Shown here in pieces: positions 19,110 to 28,422 of a stretch of DNA of 64,000 nucleotides. Numbering within the stretch: the stretch's first letter is position 1; each line of letters starts with the position of its first letter. Below the pieces are notes generated by a model that searched no databases, had not been told where the DNA came from, and was given only the letters and a program-made list of their open reading frames with translations. The stretch covers positions 2,589,501 through 2,653,500 of the forward strand of contig NZ_CP011120.1 of assembly GCF_001628715.1 (NCBI RefSeq). The letters run 5' to 3'. The translations under genes and the position numbers were made by a program. Origin of the DNA: Acetobacter oryzifermentans (GTDB taxonomy: Bacteria > Pseudomonadota > Alphaproteobacteria > Acetobacterales > Acetobacteraceae).

Positions 19110-20321
19110 TTACTTACTGGCAACCAATGCAGCCCGTTGGCGTGTACGGCGGGCATCCAGCCAAGCGGCCAGCCAAAACAGCACAGCCAGCCCCACAATG
19201 TTGACCGCCACCTGTAAGCCCCAACCTTCACCAAACGTGCTAAAAATAAGCCGTGCGTACAGATCCAGCACCGTGCCCACCACAAAGATTTCCAAGGAAT
19301 GACGGCCAACCCGTGCCAGAATTTGCCCCAGCTTGCTTTCCGCCGCCCACTGCCGCGCTTTATCTGAGGACTGAACCAGATAAAAAATGGCCACAACATC
19401 CAGTAGACGAAACGGAGAAAGCCATGTTTTAGCAGGCGCTATGGAATCTCCAAACGGGCGGAAATCTGGCAGCCCCCACAATGTCCACGGAAAAGCCTGA
19501 ATGGCAGAAAACACCAGATACAACATGCTGGCTATCACCAGTAACCGCTTCTGCGGCAGATCCCCCCCGCGCCGCTCGGTTTCAGCAGAGGCTGTAAGAC
19601 CCAGCGCAAACAGAAACTGCCATGCAAACGGGTTGAAGTACCACCCATCCGGGTCCAGCCAGTTAGGAAAGTTTATTTCTGGATCAAAATTAACGAACAA
19701 CCATACGGCACCAGAAAGCACGAGCGCGAGTGAGCGATGCACACGCATTAGCACATAAAAAAGTGGGAACCCGCCCAGCAGAACAATATAAAGAGGCAAA
19801 ATGTTAAGGTTACTGGGCAAGGCATCAAACATCATCACACGCCAGACCCAGCCCATGCCATGTGCCAGTTCAGGCTCCAGATAATCGACTGAAACCGGAG
19901 TAAAATGACGCCATGCCCTTACGGTGAAGACATAAGCCGCCACCATAATAGTCTGGCCAATATAAAGCTGCACACACCGGCGAAAAATCCGCTTTAGAAT
20001 TGTGGGTACACCATATTTTCTAAAGCCACGCCCATATGCCAACCACGATGCATACCCTGCAAGCAGCACAAATACTTCCGCCGCATCTGCAAACCCGACA
20101 TTGCGCATGGTAAAACGGTTGAGCAGATTTTGAGGGATATGGTCTATAAACATCATCAGCAACGCCACACCACGCATGGCATCAATCCGATGATCTCGCC
20201 CTCGGCCCGCAACAGGCTTGGGTGGCTGTGCAGAAACAACACCAGATCCTGAAATTTTTTCAGCCTGTGAGGTCATTTTGTTCACCCGGCCATCCGCCAC
20301 TGCATTTACCATGTGCGTCAT
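19110..20321 (-). CDS. OpgC-like membrane acyltransferase
   Basis: A 403-residue polytopic protein. After about 45 polar residues comes DHRIDAMRGVALLMMFIDHI and FADAAEVFVLLAGYASWLAY, characteristic of OpgC, the inner-membrane protein that succinylates osmoregulated periplasmic glucans. About ten hydrophobic segments follow, ending in a basic C terminus. The substrate here is not established. The downstream SGNH hydrolase gene suggests acyl-group modification of a polysaccharide. An unrelated glucan glycosidase-like gene lies further on (26641). Confidence 0.87.
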   Translation of the reverse strand: MTHMVNAVADGRVNKMTSQAEKISGSGVVSAQPPKPVAGRGRDHRIDAMRGVALLMMFIDHIPQNLLNRFTMRNVGFADAAEVFVLLAGYASWLAYGRGFRKYGVPTILKRIFRRCVQLYIGQTIMVAAYVFTVRAWRHFTPVSVDYLEPELAHGMGWVWRVMMFDALPSNLNILPLYIVLLGGFPLFYVLMRVHRSLALVLSGAVWLFVNFDPEINFPNWLDPDGWYFNPFAWQFLFALGLTASAETERRGGDLPQKRLLVIASMLYLVFSAIQAFPWTLWGLPDFRPFGDSIAPAKTWLSPFRLLDVVAIFYLVQSSDKARQWAAESKLGQILARVGRHSLEIFVVGTVLDLYARLIFSTFGEGWGLQVAVNIVGLAVLFWLAAWLDARRTRQRAALVASK

Positions 20322-20478
20322 CTACCGGCCTCATCTGTTCTGTGCCAGAAAAAATCTGTCACACGCAGGAAACACTCTAAGCCTGCACACCATCCCGCGC
20401 AGCGTTGCCTCTTGACGGCAAGCCATGCTTGCTGTTGCCAACACACCAAACCTCATTACCTTCAACAGGAGCAAAATT

Positions 20479-21594
20479 GTGGCCCAGCTTCCCTCCATTT
20501 CCTCTCAGGACATCGCGCGCGTTCTGGAAAATGTAAAAGACCCACAAACGGGCAAAAACCTGCTGGCTTATGGGCATCTGGAAGGCTGTTCACTCACAGA
20601 AGGCAAGCTTTCTGTGGCCTTTGCTGTCGCGCGCGAACACGCCCAAACAATTTCTGCTTTATGTGATGGCGCAGCCCGCCAACTAGAAACACTCCCGGGT
20701 GTGCAAAGTGCAAGCATCATTCTCACCGCACATCGTCCCGCCGGGGCAGCAGCTAAACCCAAATCAACATCTGGCGGACATCGCCCTTTAGGGGGCACGG
20801 CACCCGCTGATGGCAATGCCCCTATTCTTCCCGGTGTAAAAACCATTATTGCCGTAGCTTCGGGCAAAGGCGGCGTGGGCAAATCCACCACCGCAACCAA
20901 TCTGGCTGTTGGGCTTGGTTTGGAGGGCCTGAAAGTTGGTCTGCTGGATGCCGATATTCATGGCCCTTCCCTGCACCGCATGTTGGGCGCAAGGGGCAAG
21001 CCTGAAGTTGTAGATGGCAAGCTGCAACCCGTTGAAGCATGGGGCATCAAGGCTGTTTCCCTCGGCATGCTGGTAGATGAAAAGGCCGCCATGATCTGGC
21101 GAGGCCCCATGGTGATGGGCGCCATCAACCAACTGCTGACAGATGTGACATGGGGAAATCTGGACGTGATGGTGGTGGATCTTCCACCTGGCACTGGGGA
21201 TGCGCAGCTCTCTCTTACGCAAAAAGTGCCTCTAACTGGGGCTGTTATTGTGTCCACTCCGCAGGATATCGCGCTAATTGATGCGCGCCGTGGGGTGACA
21301 ATGTTTGAAAAAGTAAATGTGCCCGTATTGGGGCTAATTGAAAATATGTCCTATTTCTGCTGCCCGAACTGTGGACACAACACAGAACTATTCGGCCACG
21401 GCGGCGCCAAAAAAGAAGCCGAAGCCATGGGCGTACCTTTCCTTGGGGAAGTCCCTCTACTGGCAGACATTCGCGCCAGCGGAGACAAAGGCGTGCCTGG
21501 CATTATTGAAAACCCGGATGGTGAAGGCGCCAAAGCGTGGCGCCACATTGCACATACAGTTGCAGAGATGCTGCGACCACAGATACAAAAGTAA
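20479..21594 (+). CDS. apbC: Mrp/ApbC Fe-S cluster carrier ATPase
   Basis: P-loop NTPase that carries and delivers Fe-S clusters in the cytoplasm. The GTG at 20479 is preferred because AGGAG lies 7 bases upstream; an ATG at 20425 in the same frame is the alternative. It has an N-terminal DUF59/MIP18-like domain, then the deviant Walker A GKGGVGKS, 'GLLDADIHGPSLHRML', 'VVDLPPGTGDAQLS' and the cluster-binding CCPNCG pair near the C terminus. It ends at a strong bidirectional terminator. Symbols mrp and apbC are both used for this family. Confidence 0.94.
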   Translation: MAQLPSISSQDIARVLENVKDPQTGKNLLAYGHLEGCSLTEGKLSVAFAVAREHAQTISALCDGAARQLETLPGVQSASIILTAHRPAGAAAKPKSTSGGHRPLGGTAPADGNAPILPGVKTIIAVASGKGGVGKSTTATNLAVGLGLEGLKVGLLDADIHGPSLHRMLGARGKPEVVDGKLQPVEAWGIKAVSLGMLVDEKAAMIWRGPMVMGAINQLLTDVTWGNLDVMVVDLPPGTGDAQLSLTQKVPLTGAVIVSTPQDIALIDARRGVTMFEKVNVPVLGLIENMSYFCCPNCGHNTELFGHGGAKKEAEAMGVPFLGEVPLLADIRASGDKGVPGIIENPDGEGAKAWRHIAHTVAEMLRPQIQK

Positions 21595-21610
21595 ACAATT
21601 TTAAAAGCAG

Positions 21611-21653
21611 AAACAGGCCTTTCCATTAAGTATAAGGGAAAGGCCTGTTTTTT
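21611..21653. terminator. Bidirectional intrinsic terminator
   Basis: A 14-bp stem, AAACAGGCCTTTCC paired with 21637-21650, loop of 12, followed by a run of six T. It separates apbC from the convergent Cys-rich gene. Confidence 0.9.
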
Positions 21654-21673
21654 CTATAAACTCAACAAACAGT

Positions 21674-21943
21674 TTATTTGGATTTCGGCTTATGTGCCGG
21701 AGATGTTTTTGAACCCTTTTTGAAAAAAGCCCGGCACTTGGGGCTGAGCTTATCCTGCTTACGTTCCATACATGCTGTAATTTTCTTTTCATTGGGAATA
21801 GCCAGAGCACAAAGGCGCACAGCATCCCCTTTACAGGCTTCTGTCTGCTTATCCCGCAATGTGTCTGCATGAGCAGGATATGCCAGCCCGATCATGGCCA
21901 CACCAGAAAATACCATAGAGATACGCCGCATAAAATGTGTCAT
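21674..21943 (-). CDS. Small secreted Cys-rich protein
   Basis: An exported protein of about 89 residues from the ATG at 21943 (MTHFMRRISMVFSG); a start four codons earlier is possible. After a signal peptide ending AHA, the mature part has four Cys in a spaced pattern: ACKGDAVRLC, ITACMERK, LSPKCRAFF. This spacing, with the LSP-K-C end, resembles the Cys-rich repeat of Golgi apparatus protein 1 (GLG1) that also occurs in short bacterial periplasmic proteins. The C terminus is Lys/Ser-rich. Function unknown; two disulfides are likely. Confidence 0.75.
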   Translation of the reverse strand: MTHFMRRISMVFSGVAMIGLAYPAHADTLRDKQTEACKGDAVRLCALAIPNEKKITACMERKQDKLSPKCRAFFKKGSKTSPAHKPKSK

Positions 21944-22078
21944 TCTATACTCCATTAAATTTCAGAATTTTCCAAGCACTTGTAACATGCCAAGATTAAG
22001 GATTTGTACATTTAAAAATACTCACAAACCCAAGCAGGTTGAAAGACATATCCTCACCAGCCCTTCTGCATGACATCC

Positions 22079-22357
22079 TTACGGGCCAAGCTGAGGGCAG
22101 ATATTTTTCATTCCACCTTGCGCATGACCACAGAATTGAAAGTGCCAATTATCTTTGGTGGGTGGAGCATTCAAAAACAGAACACCCCACACAACTACAA
22201 GCACTACGGCAATAACCACAAAAGGCCATAGTGGCGGCAAATGTCCTGCCTTCAAAGGTTTCCGTAGCGTTGTGCTTTGCTGGCCTTCCTGCACAATCTG
22301 CTCAAAGAACGGTGTTCCCCCCTTTGATGCATCTGTATCATCCGGCTTGTTTATCAT
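22079..22357 (-). CDS. Small single-helix membrane protein
   Basis: Unrecognised 92-residue protein: a polar N-terminal half, one membrane segment at about 44-64 (LWPFVVIAVVLVVVWGVLFL), then a short exported tail with two Cys (HFQFCGHAQGG, NICPQLGP). It starts 22 bp after thyX on the same strand and may be cotranscribed. The N-in topology places the Cys in the periplasm. Confidence 0.7.
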   Translation of the reverse strand: MINKPDDTDASKGGTPFFEQIVQEGQQSTTLRKPLKAGHLPPLWPFVVIAVVLVVVWGVLFLNAPPTKDNWHFQFCGHAQGGMKNICPQLGP

Positions 22358-22379
22358 GATCAGGATAACACTCTAGCAA

Positions 22380-23288
22380 TCAGCCTTTCAAACTGGCCAG
22401 CATTTCATCCCATTCACGGCGGCTAAGGCCAGAACCTTTCTGCTCTACTGTTTCTCCAGCCAACATACGGCGCAAAACCTGCATCATTGTTGCCGAGAAC
22501 GTGACAGCACCACGGCGATATTCTTCAAAGGCGCTGGCTGTTACCGGCACCCATGCATGCAGAATTTTCAGCATGATTTCTGCATAAACCCGGATTTCAT
22601 ACTGCGCATGCGGGTCTATCCGCAGGGCCAGAAAGTGCATGAGGTTATGGAGGTCTATTTTCCAGTACCACTGGGTATAGGTGTTCAGGGTCAGATTAAT
22701 ACGCCCCAGTTCACGCGCCAGACCGTATCCATTTTCCGCATCCAGCATTTTTTCGTAATCACGATACGTACGCATGGCATCATCACGCAGGATATCCAAA
22801 ACCTCTGCTGCCTGCTCTGGGGCCAGAATCTGCCCTCGGCCCTGCCGGTTTACTTCGCTCTGGGCAGCCATATGCTCTGGCGCAGGCAGGTAAAATTCAC
22901 TGTCCAGAATGGAATAGCGTGCCGAATATTCATTCACGCTTGCCATGCGATGGCGAATCCACTGCCGCGCCACAAAAATCGGCAGTTTGACGTGAAATTT
23001 CATCTCACACATTTCAAACGGTGAGGAATGGCGATGGCGCATCAGATACCGGATCAGCCCCGCATCTTCTGAAACCTTGCGGGTGCCCCGACCGTATGAA
23101 ACGCGTGCAGCCTGCACAATGGCAGCATCGTCCCCCATATAGTCAATAACACGCAAGAACCCATGATCCAGCACTTCCTGCGGTTCATACAGCATAGCTT
23201 CCAGCGCCGGCACGGTAGGCCTGCGCGTGGCAAAGGTTTCCTGCCCGTGAGCTGCTATTTCCGCCCGCTGTTCGTCGGTCAGTGACAT
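22380..23288 (-). CDS. thyX: FAD-dependent thymidylate synthase
   Basis: Makes dTMP from dUMP using methylene-tetrahydrofolate, FAD and NADPH. The ThyX signature [14 protein letters not shown] is at residues 112-125. The start [10 protein letters not shown] at 23288 is chosen for its AAGGG ribosome-binding site, giving 302 residues; the frame stays open 11 codons further up. No thyA is present in the window. An N-terminal extension of about 50 residues is usual for alphaproteobacterial ThyX. Confidence 0.96.
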   Translation of the reverse strand: MSLTDEQRAEIAAHGQETFATRRPTVPALEAMLYEPQEVLDHGFLRVIDYMGDDAAIVQAARVSYGRGTRKVSEDAGLIRYLMRHRHSSPFEMCEMKFHVKLPIFVARQWIRHRMASVNEYSARYSILDSEFYLPAPEHMAAQSEVNRQGRGQILAPEQAAEVLDILRDDAMRTYRDYEKMLDAENGYGLARELGRINLTLNTYTQWYWKIDLHNLMHFLALRIDPHAQYEIRVYAEIMLKILHAWVPVTASAFEEYRRGAVTFSATMMQVLRRMLAGETVEQKGSGLSRREWDEMLASLKG

Positions 23289-23412
23289 GGTCTGGCCCTT
23301 ACTAAAATCTTTGCAAAACACGGAACTGAGCCAATAGCGACCACCCCGCGAAACGTCGGCATTTTACGTACACAACGCACTATAGGAAAGAGGGAGAAAG
23401 GGTTAATTCCGC

Positions 23413-23441
23413 TTGCAATCCATTACCGGACTTCCTATGTT
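23413..23441 (+). promoter_or_regulatory. Sigma-70-type promoter of ssrA
   Basis: TTGCAA, a 17-bp spacer, then TATGTT, placing transcription start near 23448, just ahead of the acceptor piece of the tmRNA. Confidence 0.6.
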
Positions 23442-23447
23442 TGGGGT

Positions 23448-23743
23448 GTGAGAAGTTCGCTTCTGACTATGGCAATAAACGGGGTATGGAATAGGCGTAG
23501 TGGACCCGGGGGCGGTACCCGGCGTCTCCACCAATCATTCAGCCTGTAAAGGTTTGGACAAATGGGGACGAAATAGGCTCGACACGCGCAGTAAAGATAT
23601 TCTTTTTGCCCGGTATTGTACCACCGTTATCGGGCTATTTCTACAAGTGCCAATGATAACACTGAGGTGCTCGCTGTCGCTGCATAAGCGATAAGCGCGG
23701 TTCGGGAGGGCACCGGGCAACAGAAGCCCTCCCACCTCATTTC
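23448..23743 (+). ncRNA. ssrA: Two-piece (circularly permuted) tmRNA
   Basis: Rescues stalled ribosomes and tags nascent peptides. The gene order is permuted as in Alphaproteobacteria. The acceptor piece comes first, with T-arm CCGGGGGCGGTACCCGG and 3' end CGTCTCC-A-CCA at 23523-23533. An intervening 30 nt (23534-23563) is removed on maturation. The coding piece then begins GGGGACG at 23564. GGGGACG and CGTCTCC pair as a 7-bp acceptor stem with the G3-U70 wobble required for alanine charging. The coding piece ends with a GGGAGGG...CCCTCCC helix. The 5' and 3' limits are approximate. sspB lies immediately downstream. Confidence 0.95.
23649..23687 (+). other. tmRNA tag reading frame
   Basis: GCC AAT GAT ... 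GCA TAA encodes ANDNTEVLAVAA. With the alanine delivered by the tmRNA itself, the degron is AANDNTEVLAVAA. The C-terminal AVAA end is the ClpX-recognised part, and the AAND start is the SspB-bound part. Confidence 0.93.
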
Positions 23744-23903
23744 CCCGTTCAGTTCTGCTTCAAACACCACAGCTTGCATGGCTGGTGTTGCAACAAACAT
23801 GCCCGGCGTGCTTGCGCTTGCGTGATCTTTCGCGCATCCCTGCGTTATATAGATATCGATCAAAAAGCCGGGGTCTCCCCGGTGGCGGCAAGGAGAAAAT
23901 GAT

Positions 23904-24440
23904 ATGGCTGATGACCACGACCCCACACAGGACGAATCCCTTTTCCCGGCCACCAGCCTGCTGCCTTATGAACGCTGGTTGAACGATGCCTCACGCAGCG
24001 TGATGCTGAATGCGCTCGAACATGTGAGCCGTGAAGGGCTTGCAGGAGAGCACCATTTCTATCTGACTTTCCTTACGGATTTTCCCGGCGTGGATATTCC
24101 TGCCCGACTTCGCGCCCAGTATCCGCATGAAATGACCATCGTGCTTCAGCACCAGTTCTGGGATCTGAAGGTGGACCAGGCAGCCAAAACTGTTTCTGTC
24201 GGCCTTTCCTTTGGGGGTGTTGGCTCCATACTGGTTATTCCCGTGCAGGCCATTACTGGGTTTGCTGATCCTGCCGTAAGGTTCAGCCTGCATTTTGCTG
24301 CCATGGAGCCAACGGAGGAACCCACACCGGAAGAACCCACCACTGGCCAGCCCGAACAGGACAGGCCGGAGGAAAGCGACTCGTCCTCACAGGTCGTGAG
24401 TCTTGACGCTTTCCGCAAGAAAGGACCATCACCCGCCTGA
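23904..24440 (+). CDS. sspB: SspB-family ClpXP adaptor (alphaproteobacterial type)
   Basis: Adaptor that binds ssrA-tagged proteins and hands them to ClpXP. The 178-residue protein has the SspB fold region at about 18-128 (LLPYERWLNDASRS ... ITGFADPAVRFSLHF), an acidic Pro/Glu linker, and a C-terminal ClpX-docking peptide VVSLDAFRKK. AAGGAG precedes the ATG. Its position directly after ssrA is functionally meaningful: the tag RNA and the tag adaptor are neighbours. It is 46 bp from fumarase and may be cotranscribed with it. Confidence 0.93.
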   Translation: MADDHDPTQDESLFPATSLLPYERWLNDASRSVMLNALEHVSREGLAGEHHFYLTFLTDFPGVDIPARLRAQYPHEMTIVLQHQFWDLKVDQAAKTVSVGLSFGGVGSILVIPVQAITGFADPAVRFSLHFAAMEPTEEPTPEEPTTGQPEQDRPEESDSSSQVVSLDAFRKKGPSPA

Positions 24441-24486
24441 AGCCCCGGCGCAAACGGGGCCAGGTTGACGGAGAAGACACGAAGAA

Positions 24487-26139
24487 ATGACCAGCCAGCC
24501 CCCTCGCCCCCCGGTGCCGGAATTTGCCTATTCTCCCCTATTCCCGCTGGGAGAGGATAAAACCACCTATCGCAAGCTGGATCTTGCGGGTGTGAGCACA
24601 TCACAGTGCGGTGGCAAAACCGTGCTGCATGTTACCCCCGAATCTCTTACGGAACTGACAGCGCAGGCTTTTCATGAAGTGGCGCATTTTCTGCGGCCAG
24701 CACATCTGGCGCAGCTTGCTTCCATTCTGAAAGACCCCGAAGCTTCGGATAATGACCGCTTTGTAGCGCTTGATCTGCTAAAAAATGCCTGCATTGCAGC
24801 AGGTGGCGTGCTGCCCATGTGTCAGGACACTGGCACCGCTATTGTGTTCGGCAAAAAGGGCCAGCGCGTCTGGGTGGAAGGGAACGAGGAAGTTGCCTTC
24901 TCCAAGGGGGTGTACGAAACCTATACACGCACCAATCTGCGCTATTCCCAGATGGCGCCGCTAACTATGTTTGATGAAAAAAACACCGGCACCAACCTGC
25001 CCGTTCAGTGCGATCTTTTTGCCAGCCCCGCTGGTGAGCACGATGAACAGATGGATCTGATGTTTGTGGCCAAGGGGGGTGGCTCTGCTAACAAAACCTT
25101 CTTGTTCCAAGAAACACGCGCCCTGCTGGGGTCTGAACAGCAGTTGCTGGATTGGCTGGACACCAAAATCAAGACGCTTGGCACATCTGCTTGCCCGCCG
25201 TACCATCTGGCCATTGTTATTGGCGGTATGTCTGCTGAACAGACACTCAAAACAGTTAAGCTGGCTTCCACCCACTGGTACGATTCCCTTCCAACCAAAG
25301 GGGATATGACCGGCCACGCCTTCCGTGATGTTGAGATGGAACAGAAGGTGCTGGAACTTACCCGCAAGTTGGGCATTGGCGCACAGTTTGGTGGTAAATA
25401 TTTCTGCCACGATGTGCGCGTTATCCGCCTGCCCCGGCACGGTGCATCCTTGCCTGTTGGCATTGGCGTTTCCTGTTCGGCAGATCGGCAAATCAAGGCA
25501 CGCGTTACAGCCGAAGGTTTCTTTCTGGAACAGTTGGAGCATGACCCTGCCCGCTTCCTGCCTGAAACCACAGATGAACATCTGGAAGGCGAAGCCATCA
25601 AAATCGACCTGAACCGGCCGATGGATGAAATCCGTAAGGAGCTTTCCAAATATCCCGTCAAAACCCGTTTGGCTCTTACAGGTACCGTGGTGGTTGCGCG
25701 TGACATTGCCCATGCCAAATTCCGCGAACGCCTGCAAAAAGGCGAAGGCCTGCCGCAGTATCTAAAAGATCATCCCGTTTATTACGCAGGACCGGCCAAA
25801 ACGCCGGCTGGCATGCCTACAGGCTCCTTTGGCCCCACAACGGCTGGCCGTATGGATTCTTACGTAGCAGAACTTCAGGCCAATGGCGGTTCCTACGTCA
25901 TGCTGGCTAAAGGCAACCGCTCCAAGGCCGTAAAGGATGCCTGCCAGAAATATGGTGGCTTCTATCTGGGGTCTGTCGGCGGCCCTGCCGCACGCTTGGC
26001 TAAAGACTGCATCCGCAAAGTAGAAGTGCTGGAATACCCCGAACTGGGCATGGAAGCTGTCTGGAAAATTGAAGTAGAAGATTTTCCTGCGTTTATTGTT
26101 ATTGATGATAAGGGCAACGACTTCTACGCTGAGTTGTAA
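24487..26139 (+). CDS. Fumarate hydratase, class I
   Basis: Reversible hydration of fumarate to malate in the TCA cycle, using an oxygen-sensitive 4Fe-4S cluster. The 550-residue length and sequence landmarks fit the FumA/FumB type: [19 protein letters not shown] in the N-terminal alpha domain, [26 protein letters not shown], and '[18 protein letters not shown]' plus '[13 protein letters not shown]' in the beta domain. AGAAGACACGAAGAA precedes the ATG. Together with acnA it supplies TCA-cycle Fe-S enzymes in this window. Confidence 0.95.
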   Translation: MTSQPPRPPVPEFAYSPLFPLGEDKTTYRKLDLAGVSTSQCGGKTVLHVTPESLTELTAQAFHEVAHFLRPAHLAQLASILKDPEASDNDRFVALDLLKNACIAAGGVLPMCQDTGTAIVFGKKGQRVWVEGNEEVAFSKGVYETYTRTNLRYSQMAPLTMFDEKNTGTNLPVQCDLFASPAGEHDEQMDLMFVAKGGGSANKTFLFQETRALLGSEQQLLDWLDTKIKTLGTSACPPYHLAIVIGGMSAEQTLKTVKLASTHWYDSLPTKGDMTGHAFRDVEMEQKVLELTRKLGIGAQFGGKYFCHDVRVIRLPRHGASLPVGIGVSCSADRQIKARVTAEGFFLEQLEHDPARFLPETTDEHLEGEAIKIDLNRPMDEIRKELSKYPVKTRLALTGTVVVARDIAHAKFRERLQKGEGLPQYLKDHPVYYAGPAKTPAGMPTGSFGPTTAGRMDSYVAELQANGGSYVMLAKGNRSKAVKDACQKYGGFYLGSVGGPAARLAKDCIRKVEVLEYPELGMEAVWKIEVEDFPAFIVIDDKGNDFYAEL

Positions 26140-26199
26140 GACAGCAGCCTTGGCCCCTTTGCTGCAAAGGGGCCAACAGCAAGGGAGCGATGCGGTTTC

Positions 26200-26592
26200 A
26201 TGCGTTTTACAGTAGATCGGTTAGACCATGTGGTGCTGACCGTAAGGGATGTAGAAATTTCCGCCTCATGGTTCCAGCGCGTGCTGGGGATGGATCGGGA
26301 AGAATATGGCCGTAACAATCGCACGGCGTTGCGTTTTGGAGGGCAAAAACTTAATCTGCGCCCTTACAACGCCGAAGGGTGGGAAACTGCCACCCACGCC
26401 CTGCCCGGTGGAAACGATTTATGTTTTGTAACTGCCATTACCAGTGAAGATGTTTGCGAACACCTAAAAACCTGCGGTGTGACCATTGTAGAAGGCCCCG
26501 TGGCGCGTCTGGGTGCATTAGGCCCTATTACATCCGTTTACTGCCATGATCCGGATGAAAATCTTATCGAAATTGCATCTTATCAAGGTTAA
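26200..26592 (+). CDS. VOC-superfamily (glyoxalase/dioxygenase fold) protein
   Basis: A 130-residue single-domain vicinal-oxygen-chelate protein: RLDHVVLTVRDVEISASWF at the N terminus, GQKLNLRP in the middle and YCHDPDENLIEIASY at the end, with metal-ligand candidates in His10, His in THALPGG and the final Glu. The substrate cannot be told; close relatives include lactoylglutathione lyase-like and virulence-associated VOC proteins. GGGAG lies upstream. It is followed by a convergent terminator. Confidence 0.87.
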   Translation: MRFTVDRLDHVVLTVRDVEISASWFQRVLGMDREEYGRNNRTALRFGGQKLNLRPYNAEGWETATHALPGGNDLCFVTAITSEDVCEHLKTCGVTIVEGPVARLGALGPITSVYCHDPDENLIEIASYQG

Positions 26593-26597
26593 AAAAT

Positions 26598-26632
26598 GGC
26601 TTCCCTCTTAAGTTTTATAAAAGAGGGAAGCC
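26598..26632. terminator. Bidirectional terminator
   Basis: A 12-bp stem GGCTTCCCTCTT / AAGAGGGAAGCC with an 11-nt loop between the convergent VOC and glucoamylase-like genes. T-tracts are short on both sides. Confidence 0.75.
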
Positions 26633-26640
26633 TGTCATTT

Positions 26641-28173
26641 TCAGCCTTTACGGCGCACGATTGATGAAGGTTGTTGCGCAACCTGTTGCAGCCACCCACC
26701 ATGAAAACCAGCTTGAAGCAGGCCGCGGCGAATAACGGTGCTTTGCCGCATTGTCTCCCACACAAAGCCACTCCGCCAGTTTTCCACCATCAGCAAAATA
26801 GGCCCTTGGTCGATACCCAGGTAAGTATTATCCGCCCAGTAATCCTGCTTTGCATCATGAAAACTGGGATTGAACGAATCTGCAAAACCATATTTGCCAT
26901 AAATATGGTTTCCGTATTTGCTTTTCATGGTGCGTAGCGCTGGAATAGCAATTTCTGGCGCAAAGGCAACAGAACCACCGGCTGCCGTTGGGGCAATGGT
27001 GCCATCATCCTGCGTATAATCACGCCCAACACCGCGTGCACTGTAAGACAGAAAATGGCGTGTCTGCCCGTTTTCTGTTTTGGTCACATCGCCGGGGCCA
27101 TCACTGGCTGTCAGCCCCCATGTATTGGCATCGTATCCCTGCCATTGACCGGGGTTAGACACAGCATAATTACGTTGTGCATACACAGCGCGCCGGCTGT
27201 TTTCAAAATAATCAATGCCCTTGCTGCTAATCCAATTATCCTGAATGCCACGGAAATCTATCCACGCGTGGGAATACTGATGCCCAAACAACGGCGCAAA
27301 ATTCAGGAATGTCTGCCCGTACTCCTCGCCCCATCGCTTATCATTTGTTGCCAACCAAGCCTGCCAAGAAGCAGGCTGCAAGCCATGTTCTGGAGCGCCC
27401 AAAGCAAGAATATACAGCATCATCCCTTCGCTATAGCCTTCCCAATAATTGGGGAGGAAACCATGCTCGGGTGACCACCCCATGCTCAACCGATGGTCCG
27501 GACGTTCCATCCACTGCCAGTCCACCCGATTAAAAAGTTGGTCTGAAAGCTGGCGAATTTCTTTTTCCTGCGTTGTATCCTGCGTATAAAAATTACGACA
27601 GAACAGAACACCCTGCATTAATAATGCGGTATCAATACTGGAAAGTTCAATATCCGGATTCAGACGCAAGCCTGTGCGGTTATCCAGAAAATGATAGAAA
27701 AACCCGTGATAACCAGAAGCTTTGCCCGCACTCTCATTTTGCGGTAGTTTCCACATATAGCGCAGCGTTGTAAGAGTACGTTCTACAGCCTGCTGCCGCG
27801 AAATATAATGGCGCTTAACACCAATACCATAAGCAGTCAGGCCAAAGCCTACGGAAGCAACACTATCCTGCTTTTGATCTGATGGATAGCGATCTGGAAT
27901 AAGCCCCGTAGCTGGATCTGCTGAATCCCAAAACCACTGGAATGTACGGTGTTCCAGATCCGATACCATAGCCACATCAGCCGGTGTGGGAACATAAGCC
28001 TGTGGTGCCTGCCCAGAAGGTGCAAGCGCATAGGCCTGCCCACTAATACTGGCAACACCAAGAAAGAGGCTTCCGGCAAGGAGCAAAGCCCCTGTTTTTA
28101 GAAAAGATTTTCTTTTTTCAGAAAGATCCGGCTTTTTACTTTTCCATACATCAGGCACGCACTTTGTTTTCAT
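26641..28173 (-). CDS. Secreted glucoamylase-like (GH144-type) glycosidase
   Basis: A 510-residue protein with an N-terminal basic stretch and signal/anchor segment (about 27-47). The body begins 'DVAMVSDLEHRTFQWFWD' and contains 'GLTAYGIGVKRHYISR', 'LSSIDTALLMQGVLF', SMGWSPEHGFLPNYWEGYSE and 'LLMVENWRSGF', the pattern of the glycoamylase-like domain (PF10091), whose characterised members include GH144 beta-1,2-glucan hydrolases. It probably acts on a periplasmic or extracellular glucan; the OpgC-like gene at 19110 hints at osmoregulated glucans (inference). The start MKTKCVPDVW is preferred over one three codons upstream. Confidence 0.87.
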   Translation of the reverse strand: MKTKCVPDVWKSKKPDLSEKRKSFLKTGALLLAGSLFLGVASISGQAYALAPSGQAPQAYVPTPADVAMVSDLEHRTFQWFWDSADPATGLIPDRYPSDQKQDSVASVGFGLTAYGIGVKRHYISRQQAVERTLTTLRYMWKLPQNESAGKASGYHGFFYHFLDNRTGLRLNPDIELSSIDTALLMQGVLFCRNFYTQDTTQEKEIRQLSDQLFNRVDWQWMERPDHRLSMGWSPEHGFLPNYWEGYSEGMMLYILALGAPEHGLQPASWQAWLATNDKRWGEEYGQTFLNFAPLFGHQYSHAWIDFRGIQDNWISSKGIDYFENSRRAVYAQRNYAVSNPGQWQGYDANTWGLTASDGPGDVTKTENGQTRHFLSYSARGVGRDYTQDDGTIAPTAAGGSVAFAPEIAIPALRTMKSKYGNHIYGKYGFADSFNPSFHDAKQDYWADNTYLGIDQGPILLMVENWRSGFVWETMRQSTVIRRGLLQAGFHGGWLQQVAQQPSSIVRRKG

Positions 28174-28422
28174 AACCGCCAAAAATCCGATTGTTACCCC
28201 AAACCGCCCCGACCATTACGTTACAAAACCGCACTGCCACGGCTTGTATGCAAGACGCATGAAAACATTCCAGCAACTGTGCAAAGTTCCCACAAACGTG
28301 AGCATGAAACACAGAGCATGCAAAAACAATGCTTTTCAGGATAGATTTTTTGCGGTGCGCACAAGCGGAAAACGCATAAAACACTTTCCGCCCGCACCTG
28401 AAAACAAATTCTGGTAATGAAA

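Noticed and set aside
23490..23535. Possible tRNA gene ending in CCA
   Set aside because: The T-arm and CCA belong to the acceptor piece of the permuted tmRNA; its acceptor stem pairs with 23564-23570 downstream, and no anticodon arm exists.
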